From positions 1 through 38,290 of the IMG/VR virus record IMGVR_UViG_3300032087_002194: a stretch of 38,290 nucleotides of DNA, one strand, 5' to 3'. Below, one piece after another: positions 12,077 to 21,144 of the stretch. Made by a program: the position numbers and the translations under genes. Within the stretch, counting starts at the first letter, position 1. The number at the start of each line of letters is the position of its first letter. The notes beneath the pieces were generated by a model. It ran no database searches and was not told the DNA's origin. It saw only the letters and a list, made by a program, of their open reading frames with translations. Source of the DNA: a virus.

Positions 12077-13215
12077 GATGCACCTCCTTCAAGTGCGGTA
12101 AGGCGAGCCTCAAGGGAGGCGTTGGCGGTTTCTAGTGCTTCAATTCTGGTCATCGCCTCCTGCAAGGCTTTCACGGACTTCATGTAAAGGACCGAATACT
12201 TGACACCCTTAGTGACGGTGCCAAGGTCTTCTCCATTTTCGTCTAGATCCGGGTCGTCATCTACAAGACCAGGGCAAACAACCTCAGCCTCTTGAGCAAT
12301 CAAGCCAATCTGAGTGTGACGAGCCTGGTTGCTCTCTTCAGTGAAGTTGAATTTCCGAACCTGAAGTGCCTTTATGTCGTCCCACTGAGAAGGAGCGTCA
12401 ACAATGTTTTCTTTTAACTTGGCATCCGAGATAGATGAATAAGAACCGGTGGCATTTCTAACGTCTCCGTTATTTCTAACGTAGAACATCTCAGTGCCGT
12501 TCTGCACACCAGTTGCAGAGTGGTAGGCTCTGATTGTTTTTCTTGTAGTGCCTGTCCCCGTTGTATCGCCGACCTCAAAAGCATCCGTATCGGTTGTAAA
12601 AACGGAGGTTCTACCGTTTTCAGAAATACGCAAACGTTCTGTTACGGTACTTTGTCCATTGCGAGTAACCATGACGCGGAAGGACCCCGGCATGTCATCT
12701 GAGCCGGGTGAGGTGTCTACAACAGCATCAAGACGAACAAGATCGATAAACCTTGTTCCATCATTGCCCATCATTTCAATAGAGCAACAGGTATCCCCAT
12801 TGCCGACAACGCTGTTGCTGCCTAGCGTATCGTTTCGAGATGAACCTAGTTTTAGGAGTGCTGGGACACTGGCGGTCGCGTCGTAATTAAGAATTGCAAG
12901 TCCGTTGCTAAACCCTTGGTTTGCACCGTAAATGTAATTGCGGGAGCCAAAGTCACCTGAACCGCCAAACTTAAGGTTGGTTACTGCACTTGTATGCCCG
13001 TGCAACAGCCGCCCGCTTGCGTCAATGTTGACCGAATCGTCAGAGGCGCTGCCGTTGATGTCCAGCGGTCCCAGGTCGATGTTGCCGGTGCTTTCCTCAA
13101 CAATGAAGGTGCCGCCGTTCTTCGCCGGGATGGTGATACTGGTGTCCGTACCAGCAACTGCGGGAACATCAATCTCGATGCTGCCGGAAGTAGAGCCGTT
13201 GATCTTCAGTCCCAT
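12073..13215 (-). CDS. tail fibre with C-terminal S74 intramolecular chaperone
   Basis: A 380-aa fibre. N-terminal head MGLKINGSTSGSIEIDVPAV, beta-rich shaft with the recurring DMPGSFRVMVTRNGQSTVTE unit, then a Peptidase S74 domain (about 260-375): SSISDAKLKENIVDAPSQWD, followed by ALQVRKFNF, IGLIAQEAEVVCPGLV and a C-terminal coiled coil (EAMTRIEALETANASLEARL). S74 domains drive trimer folding of the fibre and usually cleave themselves off at a conserved Ser, here plausibly the Ser in SSISDAKLKEN. The coiled coil is the release tail. Confidence 0.88.
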   Translation of the reverse strand: MGLKINGSTSGSIEIDVPAVAGTDTSITIPAKNGGTFIVEESTGNIDLGPLDINGSASDDSVNIDASGRLLHGHTSAVTNLKFGGSGDFGSRNYIYGANQGFSNGLAILNYDATASVPALLKLGSSRNDTLGSNSVVGNGDTCCSIEMMGNDGTRFIDLVRLDAVVDTSPGSDDMPGSFRVMVTRNGQSTVTERLRISENGRTSVFTTDTDAFEVGDTTGTGTTRKTIRAYHSATGVQNGTEMFYVRNNGDVRNATGSYSSISDAKLKENIVDAPSQWDDIKALQVRKFNFTEESNQARHTQIGLIAQEAEVVCPGLVDDDPDLDENGEDLGTVTKGVKYSVLYMKSVKALQEAMTRIEALETANASLEARLTALEGGAS

Positions 13216-13226
13216 TAGCTCAAGCC

Positions 13227-13481
13227 CTAGTAAGGAGAATCACCGAGAAGGTCAGAATCCCAAGCAGCTTTTAGCTCTTCGGGAGTAGTGGCGGCATCAA
13301 TAGCTGCGGCTGCCGGAGCATCACGCAACGCTTGCTTTTCACTAACAATCGTAGCCGTGTCGGCTCCAGTTTCTAGAGCACGTTGGAACTCAACGTCCTT
13401 AGCTGCGAGCTTGGGATTGCGTGCTTGGCGGACTTTCTCGCGGTGGATGTCGCGAGCTTTGGTCATGTTGACGTTGATCAT
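13227..13481 (-). CDS. tail/fibre assembly protein, XkdW-like, 84 aa
   Basis: A helical protein with a C-terminal motif typical of small tail proteins: QALRDAPAAAAIDAATTPEE then LKAAWDSDLLG. In XkdW/tail-fibre-assembly proteins the same LRDxP ... TPEELKAxWP pattern is found. It overlaps the preceding gene by ATGA and precedes the S74 fibre, as expected for a fibre-assembly chaperone. Two starts are possible, ATG 13481 (used here) or ATG 13466 (MTKARDIH). Confidence 0.7.
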   Translation of the reverse strand: MINVNMTKARDIHREKVRQARNPKLAAKDVEFQRALETGADTATIVSEKQALRDAPAAAAIDAATTPEELKAAWDSDLLGDSPY

Positions 13482-13729
13482 TGCTCAGCCTCCGCTGCCT
13501 TAGCTGCAAAATAGGCGTCAGCGCCAATGCCGTAGCCGTCAGGGTTACTGAAGTCAGCCTCCCAAGCGTTACGGAAAGAGCGATCAGAAGGGATTACGTC
13601 GTCTTCGACGATTAGGTAGGGCGCGCCAACGGGTACATCCTTTTGGGCAACGTCCGCAATGGGAAGTTCGCCGGTTGGGACAATTACGGCAAGTCCGCTT
13701 TTTGTGTTTGGGTAAATAATTCTGGTCAT
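13478..13729 (-). CDS. tail fibre assembly-type protein, 83 aa
   Basis: Starts MTRIIYPNTKSGLAVIVPTG, with ELPIADVAQKDVP and FRNAWEADFSNPDGYGIGA further on. This small protein family sits between fibre genes in many siphoviruses and is usually annotated as a fibre-assembly or hypothetical protein. It overlaps the XkdW-like gene by 4 bp and starts 5 bp after the stop of the fibre at 13735, so the whole set is one operon. Confidence 0.7.
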   Translation of the reverse strand: MTRIIYPNTKSGLAVIVPTGELPIADVAQKDVPVGAPYLIVEDDVIPSDRSFRNAWEADFSNPDGYGIGADAYFAAKAAEAEQ

Positions 13730-13734
13730 GTCAG

Positions 13735-14649
13735 TTACCTTGCAATTAAGCAGCAGATGAATTGGTGGTCTGTGGGAGTACCAGAGGTATTGGCTGTAGC
13801 AATTTCAGCTTCTGTAGATGATTGAGCTTGTCTTTGCAATCTAAAGCCATGATGGTTCGGTGTCGTCCCGTTGCTATCTTCACCACTACTGCCGACAACA
13901 GCGTAGTTACCATCAGGCATTGCACTAGAAAAGTTTACCCGGTAAAGACCTGCGCCTTCGTCAGTAATGCTGCTTACATTACCGCTACCTCGAATAGCGA
14001 CCGTGCCGGTGCCGTTAAAGTTCACCCACGCCCTTACGCCGTAAGCCGTTTGAACACTGCCGAAGCCGGAGTTGAAGCGAAGGTTCTGCGATGAATCAAT
14101 AAGCATCGCCTCCGTAGGGCTTGAGGCTCCGTCTGCAGTGGTCGAAAACGTTAGGCGTCCCGGCATGTCGCTAGCACCGGGTGTGTTATCTACGAACGCT
14201 TCAACAGTTGCGGCGGGTCTGAAATTTGTTCCGTCAGACCCCGAAAATGTCAGACTTCCAAGCTGATCGTTGTTACTGACGATAGTCGTGCCACCAACGG
14301 ATGCACTGCGATGCTTGCCTAAAACGATCTCTGCGCCGTTTGTGTTATTGCGACCATAAATTACACTTAATCCTTTGGCTGCGTCATCATTGGCAGTCTC
14401 AAGTTGAAGCGGTGGCGTAAGAGTATTTGCCCCATCCCCGTCAACAACATTACTTCGCGCAGTAGACGTGCCAACTAAGAGGCGACCCGAGCTGTCAACC
14501 GTCGCCCTGGTAGTGCCGCCAGTGACAACGTTGACCGTATCCGTGCCAAAGGTCAGACCCGTGTTCGTGTCGGTGCCCTGAATCGCAGGGGTTGTAGCTG
14601 AGCCGTTGACTCCTGCTACTCCGTCGTCGCCGCTAAGAGTTAATGCCAT
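13735..14649 (-). CDS. tail fibre protein, 304 aa
   Basis: A second shaft-type fibre: N-terminus MALTLSGDDGVAGVNGSATT, then VDSSGRLLVGTSTARSN and the shared DNTPGASDMPGRLTFSTTAD unit, paralogous to the S74 fibre. The C-terminal part AYGVRAWVNFNGTGTVAIRG, then LYRVNFSSAMPDGNYAVVGS, is a beta-sandwich-like tip common in marine phage fibres and a likely receptor-contact region. There is no S74 domain; folding may rely on the neighbouring small assembly proteins. Confidence 0.78.
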   Translation of the reverse strand: MALTLSGDDGVAGVNGSATTPAIQGTDTNTGLTFGTDTVNVVTGGTTRATVDSSGRLLVGTSTARSNVVDGDGANTLTPPLQLETANDDAAKGLSVIYGRNNTNGAEIVLGKHRSASVGGTTIVSNNDQLGSLTFSGSDGTNFRPAATVEAFVDNTPGASDMPGRLTFSTTADGASSPTEAMLIDSSQNLRFNSGFGSVQTAYGVRAWVNFNGTGTVAIRGSGNVSSITDEGAGLYRVNFSSAMPDGNYAVVGSSGEDSNGTTPNHHGFRLQRQAQSSTEAEIATANTSGTPTDHQFICCLIAR

Positions 14650-14652
14650 GAG

Positions 14653-15255
14653 TCAAACGATCGTCCAGGTGGACCCTGATGGAATTGTAACTGTGGCGCC
14701 CGAATCAATTGTGATGGGGCCTGCCGAGAGGGCATTGGTCGAAGATGTGATCGAATAGTCCGTCGTCACATTCTGGCCATTTTCATAAAATACGGCGTCA
14801 GATCCGCCGCCTGATGCACCCCCTCCGCCACCGATTGCACCCCATGCGCCATTCGCATAGCCCTCAAATGCGTTGTCGTCGGTGTTATATCGGAACATGC
14901 CATTGCTGGCAGTCGGCCGCTGAGCCGTCGTGCCTGCCGCGACGTCAATTGCGCCAGTGCCGGTCATGTTCACATCACCGGCAAAGCTAACCGTGCCAGT
15001 GAAACTCGGCGAAGCCAAGGTCGCCAGCGCAAGGTTAGTTGCGCTGTAATCTCCTACAACAATCCACCCATCATTGGCGCTATTTCTTATCTTGAGCTGC
15101 GTATTTCCGGTATCAATCCACCACTGAAACGCAAAGGTGGTCGCCGGCTCGGTGCTGCTGCTGTTATTGCTGACGATCGCCGCGAGGACGTTGTTCGCGT
15201 CCGAACGGAAACTTTGGCCGCTTTGGTTGGCTAAATTATAGTCATGAGTGGCCAC
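14653..15255 (-). CDS. fibre/tail adaptor protein, 200 aa
   Basis: GTG start at 15255. The N-terminus is the recognisable THDYNLANQSGQSFRSDANN, then LAAIVSNNSSSTEPATTFAF, a module found at the N-terminal end of many marine phage fibres where it attaches to the tail. It is followed by FAGDVNMTGTGAIDVAAGT, a Gly-rich loop and a C-terminal DSGATVTIPSGSTWTIV repeat. It probably links the J protein to the distal fibres. It lies 53 bp after gpJ, with two hairpins in the gap. Confidence 0.75.
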   Translation of the reverse strand: MATHDYNLANQSGQSFRSDANNVLAAIVSNNSSSTEPATTFAFQWWIDTGNTQLKIRNSANDGWIVVGDYSATNLALATLASPSFTGTVSFAGDVNMTGTGAIDVAAGTTAQRPTASNGMFRYNTDDNAFEGYANGAWGAIGGGGGASGGGSDAVFYENGQNVTTDYSITSSTNALSAGPITIDSGATVTIPSGSTWTIV

Positions 15256-15308
15256 AGTTCTTTACATAAAAAGGAACTGCTCACATCTTAGCAATGGCAA
15301 AACTGCCA
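15256..15308 (-). promoter_or_regulatory. two hairpins between gpJ and the fibre genes
   Basis: GGCA-AAAC-TGCC (15296-15307) lies just past the gpJ stop, and an 8-bp AGTTCTTT/AAGGAACT inverted repeat (about 15257-15279) directly precedes the next start. Possible mRNA processing, attenuation or a weak terminator separating tail and fibre transcripts. Confidence 0.4.
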
Positions 15309-18300
15309 CTATCCAGACTTCCCGTAGCCGATGGCCGAGTAATTGAAGTTGCGGTCGATCGCCGTATCTGACGAGTTGAAGAACGCGACGTCGAACCCGG
15401 TCCCGCTGATGTTGGACAGAGTGAAGTAGTCGCCGCTCTGCATGTTGTTGGCCGTGATGCCAACGGTCGGCAACTTGGTATCAGCCCCGAGCAGGCTGGC
15501 CGTTCCTGTAAAGAAGGCATTGGCAAAGGTCACCGACTTGGTGCCAGCACCGCTAGCGATGACTGATTCGCTCGACTCAGTGCGACGTTCAAACTCAGCC
15601 ACATAGCCCAGCTCATCGACAAGGATGTTTTGCGCGGTGTCGCTGCTCGTTAACTCGGCCTTGAACTGGAAGGCCCTGCCCTTGAACGTGCCATTCGCGA
15701 ACTCGTTCCAGTCACCCCAAGTGGGCGAACCGCTTGGGTCGTCGTCCGTCTTTCGCACATAGAGCTTTGCGTTCACCTTGTCCACGGTGTCGCCATCCCA
15801 GTCGCCCCAGCTGTCCACGTTGTCGGTCCTGTCGTCGATCAGGTCATCAGGCAAGAATCCGCGGGTGACGAACCGACGCTTTAGATCGAGAGAGAAGACG
15901 GATTCAAGATCGAGGGTTGTGGCGAACTCGTACTCGCCGGAGGTCTTGGTGTCACCCAAGAAATCAATGGTGCCCCAATCGTCGATGTCGTCCGTCTTGT
16001 CGTCGATTTCCTCGGAACCCTCAAGCGTCAAAGCGTCGTATTCGTCGCTATAGAAAGTGTCCGTGAGCGTGCCTTGGAACGGCGGGGAGTCCTGATCCTC
16101 TCGCCGTGTTTGCACGAGGAGTTTGCCCTGCGTGTCGGGCAGGTCGATGATGATGCTCGTCTCATTGGTACTAAGCCGGCCACCATCGTCCGCGAACTTG
16201 ACCAGCACCTCGCCTTCGACAAGCGGGATTTTGGCGCTAGTGGCAGAGCCTGCGACAGCCTCGATTAGGTCAACTGAGTTGGACCAAGTGCCGGTGCCGT
16301 CTGTCTTGCTGCTGTGACGGATGTAAACCTTGCCGCCATGCTTGACGTCAAGATCGACCGTCTCGTCCCACTTAAGGGTGCCCTCTTTGCTGCTGGTGGC
16401 CTCAAAGCTGAGGTTCTGAACTTGGCCGGGGACTGCAGTCTTTCCAATCGCATTGAAGGAAAGACTGGTGAAGTCTGAGGACTGACGGCCCAGCGAGTTG
16501 ATGCTGTAGATCTCGATCGTGTACGTCGCGGCCCTGGTGTCGAGAATCTCAACATCAGGCCGAGCAACGTTGAGAGTCTCCCAGTTGTCGTTATCTGCCC
16601 TGTAGCGGACCTTGTACTGGGGAACGCCCTTCACGGCAGACCAGCTGACAATGATCTTGACCTTGGCCTTGTTGTCTACTGCGTAAAACTTTTCGCTCGC
16701 GCTTGGGTTTTCGGGTGGTGTCGGGATCGGGTTGAGATCCGTGATCGTCCGAGAAGACAACTCGAAGCCACGCTCGACGTGGTCGTACTTGGACGAGTCG
16801 TACTTGAGCGCACTGATTGCGTAGACAGTTTGGTCCTGCTCCTCGACCGTCAGCACGCGGAATTGTTGCGTCTGGATTGAATCCGTCTGGAAGATCCACA
16901 CGCTGTTCGCGTTTGGAGCACTGCTGAAATCAGACGAAACCGTAATCGCGGTGCCATCGCGTGAGGAGACGTCTCGCGTTTCGACTGTGCCATCAGAAAG
17001 CAACACCGACAGGGTGCCATCTTCATCAGGCAGATCGTCAGCGTTATCGACTGTGACGACACTGGCCGTTGCGCTTGAGATCCTTCCGCCGTAGCGTTGA
17101 TTTGCTCTAACTGGATCTTGGACGTCGATCACACTGCCAGGGCGCACGAGTGTCCCAGCCTCGATAGACGCGCTAAAGCTAATAACCTCAGTTTCTCTAT
17201 TTTCGGTGAACAAAATCCACTGGCCGAGCCTGTTTGCTTGGCCCCGCGATGTGCAGGCAAAAGCCTTGATTTGAGTTGCGACCCATCCGTATTTCTCGAT
17301 CGCGTCTCTGTCTTCGACGATTTCGTATTGCTGCTCTCTCGTCTCAAGGTCCAGATAACTGACGATCGCGACAGTGTGCCGGGTCTTCATGTCCGAGCCG
17401 GCGTAGCTAAAGCCAGGCTCAAGGACGTTGGAACGGTTGAATAAATAACTGGAGTCTTTCGGCTTGTCTTGCGAAAGAGTCAACGCGCCAGCAGACCAGA
17501 AAGGCTGGCTGCGCATGACCGAGCAAAGGTCGTTAATCAGCTTGTACGCCTCGTACTGGTTTTGAATGTTTGCGTTGCAGCTAAAACGCGCCTCCTTCGT
17601 GCCATCACCGAGGCCAGCATCGACCTCCTCATTTGCGTAAACAGAAGCAGAATAGAAGGCAAATTTATCTAGCTGAGCCTCGACAATGTGATCACCAAAG
17701 CCGTACCGCTTGTTGGTCAGAAGGTTATATAAAATCCAGGCCGGGCATGTGGTCCACTGTGCCGCGCCAAATGTTCCCGTCCATGTCCCTGAGTAGGTGA
17801 TTCTGCCGGTCTCTTGATCGACAGTTCCATTGTTTGGGATCTTGACCTTTACGCCACGAATGCGATAGGCCCGCGACGGAATGGAGCTGAATTGCTCAGC
17901 CTGAAAACGGAGGCCGACAAGCGCACTATTCGGATAGCGGAGCTTCTTGTAGATCAGCTCGGTGTAGGTCGCGAACTGGGTCGGATTGACGTTTTGATCG
18001 GTTGAATCATCCGAGACTCGAACAACCCGAATATCGACAGGGAACGCACCGTCTAGCTCGATGACGTAGTCGCGCTCGTACTTGTCAACAGTGCGGCCGC
18101 TGATCGTGTCCGTCTTAGCCGTAGTGAAGCCGCCGCCGTTGTATTGGACGTCGATCCTGATCGTGACTTCAGTTCCTAAGACGTCGCCCTCATCTGTGGC
18201 TTTCTCTAGGCGAGGGACGGCAACAGCAACCCTGACTGCATCGACGTTTGAGTTAGTGATCTGCCGAGTAATCGGGGTGTCTTTTACAACCGCAAGACCA

Positions 18301-18728
18301 ACAGACTCGACGCTTTCAGACGCTTCAAACCCTGGGATATAGGTCTGCGCGTTGGTGCCATACCTTGGCGTCACCGTCACGCCCTTGAAGTTGTAGTCGG
18401 TGTCCGAGAGATTGGTGACGTCTGCAGACGCCCGAAGCACGGGTGTATTGGTGAGAAAAACGTCCTTTAGAAGTGCCTTGTTGTAATTATCCGTCCCCCT
18501 GGTGTATGCACGAGCAGACGGGAACCCCTCGATTTCACCCTCGCTAATCAGGTCGAGGATATTGCCGAAAGCTGTAGAGCTGAGGTTGTCAGACGTGCGC
18601 GTCGGTGTTCTGGCCTGAGGTGGGGCAGCTTGCGACTGAACAACCTGTTGGTGGATGACTTGCTGATGACCGCCGCCACCGCCAGCACCAATGATCTGGC
18701 TCTGCTTTTTCTCCTCAGGCTTGCTCAT
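15309..18728 (-). CDS. J: tail tip / host specificity protein J
   Basis: A 1139-aa central tail-tip protein (lambda gpJ family) that closes the tail and contacts the host. N-terminal features are a Gly/Gln-rich arm, then SSTAFGNILDLISEGEIEGF and LKDVFLTNTPVL, both J-family hallmarks. The middle has the CPAWILYNLLTNKRYGFGD segment and CSVMRSQPFWSAGALTLSQD. Fibronectin-type-III-like repeats are near 640-760 (NPSASEKFYAVDNKAKVKII). The C-terminal 300 residues differ from lambda and carry the Asp-rich LTLEGSEEIDDKTDDIDDWG. The stop of gpI overlaps its start (ATGA). Its size is close to lambda J. Confidence 0.92.
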   Translation of the reverse strand: MSKPEEKKQSQIIGAGGGGGHQQVIHQQVVQSQAAPPQARTPTRTSDNLSSTAFGNILDLISEGEIEGFPSARAYTRGTDNYNKALLKDVFLTNTPVLRASADVTNLSDTDYNFKGVTVTPRYGTNAQTYIPGFEASESVESVGLAVVKDTPITRQITNSNVDAVRVAVAVPRLEKATDEGDVLGTEVTIRIDVQYNGGGFTTAKTDTISGRTVDKYERDYVIELDGAFPVDIRVVRVSDDSTDQNVNPTQFATYTELIYKKLRYPNSALVGLRFQAEQFSSIPSRAYRIRGVKVKIPNNGTVDQETGRITYSGTWTGTFGAAQWTTCPAWILYNLLTNKRYGFGDHIVEAQLDKFAFYSASVYANEEVDAGLGDGTKEARFSCNANIQNQYEAYKLINDLCSVMRSQPFWSAGALTLSQDKPKDSSYLFNRSNVLEPGFSYAGSDMKTRHTVAIVSYLDLETREQQYEIVEDRDAIEKYGWVATQIKAFACTSRGQANRLGQWILFTENRETEVISFSASIEAGTLVRPGSVIDVQDPVRANQRYGGRISSATASVVTVDNADDLPDEDGTLSVLLSDGTVETRDVSSRDGTAITVSSDFSSAPNANSVWIFQTDSIQTQQFRVLTVEEQDQTVYAISALKYDSSKYDHVERGFELSSRTITDLNPIPTPPENPSASEKFYAVDNKAKVKIIVSWSAVKGVPQYKVRYRADNDNWETLNVARPDVEILDTRAATYTIEIYSINSLGRQSSDFTSLSFNAIGKTAVPGQVQNLSFEATSSKEGTLKWDETVDLDVKHGGKVYIRHSSKTDGTGTWSNSVDLIEAVAGSATSAKIPLVEGEVLVKFADDGGRLSTNETSIIIDLPDTQGKLLVQTRREDQDSPPFQGTLTDTFYSDEYDALTLEGSEEIDDKTDDIDDWGTIDFLGDTKTSGEYEFATTLDLESVFSLDLKRRFVTRGFLPDDLIDDRTDNVDSWGDWDGDTVDKVNAKLYVRKTDDDPSGSPTWGDWNEFANGTFKGRAFQFKAELTSSDTAQNILVDELGYVAEFERRTESSESVIASGAGTKSVTFANAFFTGTASLLGADTKLPTVGITANNMQSGDYFTLSNISGTGFDVAFFNSSDTAIDRNFNYSAIGYGKSG

Positions 18729-19369
18729 TTGTTGTCCACATCAATGCCAGCAGAGACCACAACGGACCCCACCACAGTTTCGCCAAAGACCACGGGAATG
18801 GTCGTGGCAGCTTTTGAGGTGTTCTGAATCCCGCTGAAGCTGTAAGAGTCTTGGCCCTGCGGGTCCAATGCTGTGCCCTCTGTGGACTTAACGGGACTAA
18901 AACCAGCAGCTGGGCCAAGCTGGCCAATCTGCGGGGTTGGGCTAAGGAGTTGCGCCGTGCCTCCAAGAATCAACGAGGCACCAATCAGGCCAACAACACT
19001 CGACACAGCAATCGAGCCAGCGCCTACACCGAACGTACCGATCGCAGCAGCGCCGAAGGGGTTAATCACAGCAACCGCGACGAGTGCAACGCCGGCCAGG
19101 ATCTTGCCAAAGGTCTTCCAGAATCCTGCGCCCGCAACCACAGGGATGATCTGAATACAACCCGAGGCTGGGTTGTGAATATCGTCTAGCTCTGATTCGT
19201 AGTTATCGACGACAACCTTGTAATTCCAGTCCGCCATATGGCGTTCAAGCCCAGGGAAGTTGGCCAGCAACATCCTGACGGCTTCTGCCGCACTGCTTAC
19301 CTCAGCCAGGAAACTACGCCGCCCAACGAACTTAGCAAGCGGTCCGTAGAGCTTGACTTCCGTTTGCAT
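18725..19369 (-). CDS. I: tail assembly protein I
   Basis: Lambda gpI-like. The N-terminal 75 residues are a ubiquitin-like beta-grasp domain ([20 protein letters not shown], then [20 protein letters not shown]); the middle is a hydrophobic Gly/Ala-rich segment ([39 protein letters not shown]); the C-terminal part is a beta-rich domain ([18 protein letters not shown]). It helps assemble the tail tip with K, L and J, and in lambda gpI is absent or processed in the mature virion. It overlaps K by 38 bp and J by 4 bp. Confidence 0.85.
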   Translation of the reverse strand: MQTEVKLYGPLAKFVGRRSFLAEVSSAAEAVRMLLANFPGLERHMADWNYKVVVDNYESELDDIHNPASGCIQIIPVVAGAGFWKTFGKILAGVALVAVAVINPFGAAAIGTFGVGAGSIAVSSVVGLIGASLILGGTAQLLSPTPQIGQLGPAAGFSPVKSTEGTALDPQGQDSYSFSGIQNTSKAATTIPVVFGETVVGSVVVSAGIDVDNK

Positions 19370-20060
19370 AGCGCAGCACCCTACCAGTGCAGTTTACTAA
19401 CCACTCGCTGAGCTGATCGCGACTGGACAAACGGCCGCACAGGTGATGGATGACCATTTGATCGCCGATATAGACGCCGACGTGGTTGAGCTTGTTTGAC
19501 TCGACTGCCATCAGCATTGCGTCGCCTGGCTGCATGTCGTCGAAGCTCACCTCGTAAAAACCGGCCTCTTCCCAGCAGCCGTCAAACATCGGGTTTTCGT
19601 TGAACTCGATCAATGACCTAGGCCGGTCCCAGTCAGGCAGCTCAATGCCCTGCTCGCCGTACCAATCGCGGACCAAAGTCCAACAGTCAGAGACACCCCA
19701 AACCCACTGCCTACCAATCAGCGGGGCTTTGTATCCCTCGGGCAAGCACTGCCCCCACTTCTTGGTTTTTGGGTTGACGATGTACCAAGGAAGCTCGGAC
19801 TTTTCACAAGCAATGCGGTCAGCTTCACTGGGAACAGGCGGCGTGACCGGATGACTATGGATGACTGCTACGACTTCTCCTTGATCCTCAGCGGCGGCGT
19901 AGTCGATTGGGTCGAGGATGAAGAAATCACTTGTATCAGCCAAGTTTTTACATGGCACATACCGTTCTCGACCCTTGACGACGACAAGAAGGCCGCATGA
20001 CTCGCGAGGATCTTCGGCCTGCGCATGGGCCAACGCTTTCGCTTTTGCTGCAGCCTTCAT
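19332..20060 (-). CDS. K: tail tip peptidase K (JAMM + NlpC/P60)
   Basis: A two-domain protein. The N-terminal JAB/MPN metalloprotease carries Glu20 (RESCGLL), the H-x-H at 68-70 (HSHP), Ser78 and Asp81, a complete JAMM zinc site. The C-terminal NlpC/P60 domain carries Cys126 ([13 protein letters not shown]), His193 (LNHVGVYIG) and a third polar residue near His205 (VIHHLCG). In lambda-like tails, K acts at the tip in assembly and may cleave peptidoglycan during DNA entry. Both active sites look intact. Overlaps L by 4 bp and I by 38 bp. Confidence 0.92.
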   Translation of the reverse strand: MKAAAKAKALAHAQAEDPRESCGLLVVVKGRERYVPCKNLADTSDFFILDPIDYAAAEDQGEVVAVIHSHPVTPPVPSEADRIACEKSELPWYIVNPKTKKWGQCLPEGYKAPLIGRQWVWGVSDCWTLVRDWYGEQGIELPDWDRPRSLIEFNENPMFDGCWEEAGFYEVSFDDMQPGDAMLMAVESNKLNHVGVYIGDQMVIHHLCGRLSSRDQLSEWLVNCTGRVLRYANGSQALRTAC

Positions 20061-20797
20061 CCGCCGAATAGACCAATACTTGGGAAGCCCCCGAACGGTA
20101 ACTCGGCATTCTCGCCAAATCGAGCTTCACAGCTGCTGAGCCGTTTGCCGCACTTGTCTTGGTCAGAGTCGCTGACCTCGTTGTCGTTCTCGTCGTAGTA
20201 ATCGGTCCCGCTGTAAGTGCACTCAGCGCCGCGATAAATCCAAGGGCAGAGGTTTTGATTGCACTGCCGCTTAGGTGCTTTGACGGTGGCCAGGTCGAAG
20301 CTGGCCGCCGCCTCAAACTCGACCACGTCGCGGTCTTCTTTTACCTTGCGGGCCAAGTAGTACGTTTCAGTCGGCAGGATCGCTGCCGTGTCCGGCGTGC
20401 CGTAGGGGTTGGTCTCGTCCTCAAAATTCACCGCGTCGATGTAGCGGACGAGGGTGCGGATCCGAACCAGCTTTGCACCGGTTAGATCGTTACCCGGTGT
20501 TTTGTCGTTGGCGCTCAGGATTAGCGTCGTGATCGCCCCGAAGATGTTCGAGATTCGCAGAGTCGGGCGAGGGAGGCTGCTGCTGTCGGCCTTGTACTCA
20601 AAGCCCTCGACTTGGATCGGATACTTGGTGTAAGTGTTGCCGTCCCAGACAATATCTTGGGCACCTACCTCGGAAGTCCCGTTGTGAAAACGGTAGGTCG
20701 TATCAGCGCCGTGGAGCGATTCGGTCAGCGTCAACTCGAACAGCTCGATAAGACTGCTCGGGTTGATCTTCTGAAGTTCAGAAGTTGGAATCGCCAT
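20057..20797 (-). CDS. L: minor tail protein L
   Basis: A 246-aa lambda gpL-type tail tip protein. The N-terminus ([20 protein letters not shown]) and central [20 protein letters not shown] are family features. The C-terminal region has the cysteine cluster Cys179, Cys184, Cys193, Cys216 and Cys223 ([24 protein letters not shown]); lambda gpL binds an iron-sulfur cluster with equivalent cysteines, so this one probably does too. It sits between M and K, in the conserved M-L-K-I-J order. Confidence 0.9.
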   Translation of the reverse strand: MAIPTSELQKINPSSLIELFELTLTESLHGADTTYRFHNGTSEVGAQDIVWDGNTYTKYPIQVEGFEYKADSSSLPRPTLRISNIFGAITTLILSANDKTPGNDLTGAKLVRIRTLVRYIDAVNFEDETNPYGTPDTAAILPTETYYLARKVKEDRDVVEFEAAASFDLATVKAPKRQCNQNLCPWIYRGAECTYSGTDYYDENDNEVSDSDQDKCGKRLSSCEARFGENAELPFGGFPSIGLFGG

Positions 20798-21144
20798 CAG
20801 GGCTCAAAGACTTGAATAAAACGAGCTGTGATCGTGGCCCGGTTGTTGTAGGGGATTGTCTTCGTCCACTCCTGACAGATCCACTTGTAAGTCTCGGAAT
20901 CGTCTAGTGGACTCCAGTCAAAGCTGGCCTGGTCTTCTGCCCTCGCATCTAGGAATGCCTCGATTGTGTCGGCGTCAGTTTCTGACACGTTCCAAGCAAG
21001 ATCCCACGCCTTCGGGTTCATATGAGTGGGCAGACCAACCGTGAGCCGGTGTTGGTAGCCATCGCCAAACTGCACAACCCGCTTCATGGGGTTGCTGGTC
21101 TTCGACGCGCCGTAAGTCGGTGTGATCGAGGGGAAGGTAGCCAT
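20797..21144 (-). CDS. M: minor tail protein M
   Basis: A 115-aa gpM family member that starts MATFPSITPTYGASKTSNPM, continues VVQFGDGYQHRLTVG and WDLAWNVSETDADTIEAFLD, and ends ARFIQVFEP, the standard signature. It forms part of the ring joining the tail tube to the tip. Its start overlaps the tape-measure stop by 1 bp (TGATG) and its stop abuts L. Confidence 0.9.
   Translation of the reverse strand: MATFPSITPTYGASKTSNPMKRVVQFGDGYQHRLTVGLPTHMNPKAWDLAWNVSETDADTIEAFLDARAEDQASFDWSPLDDSETYKWICQEWTKTIPYNNRATITARFIQVFEP

Noticed and set aside
11333-14649. Diversity-generating retroelement target in the fibres
   Set aside because: No reverse transcriptase, template repeat or adenine-biased variable repeat was seen.
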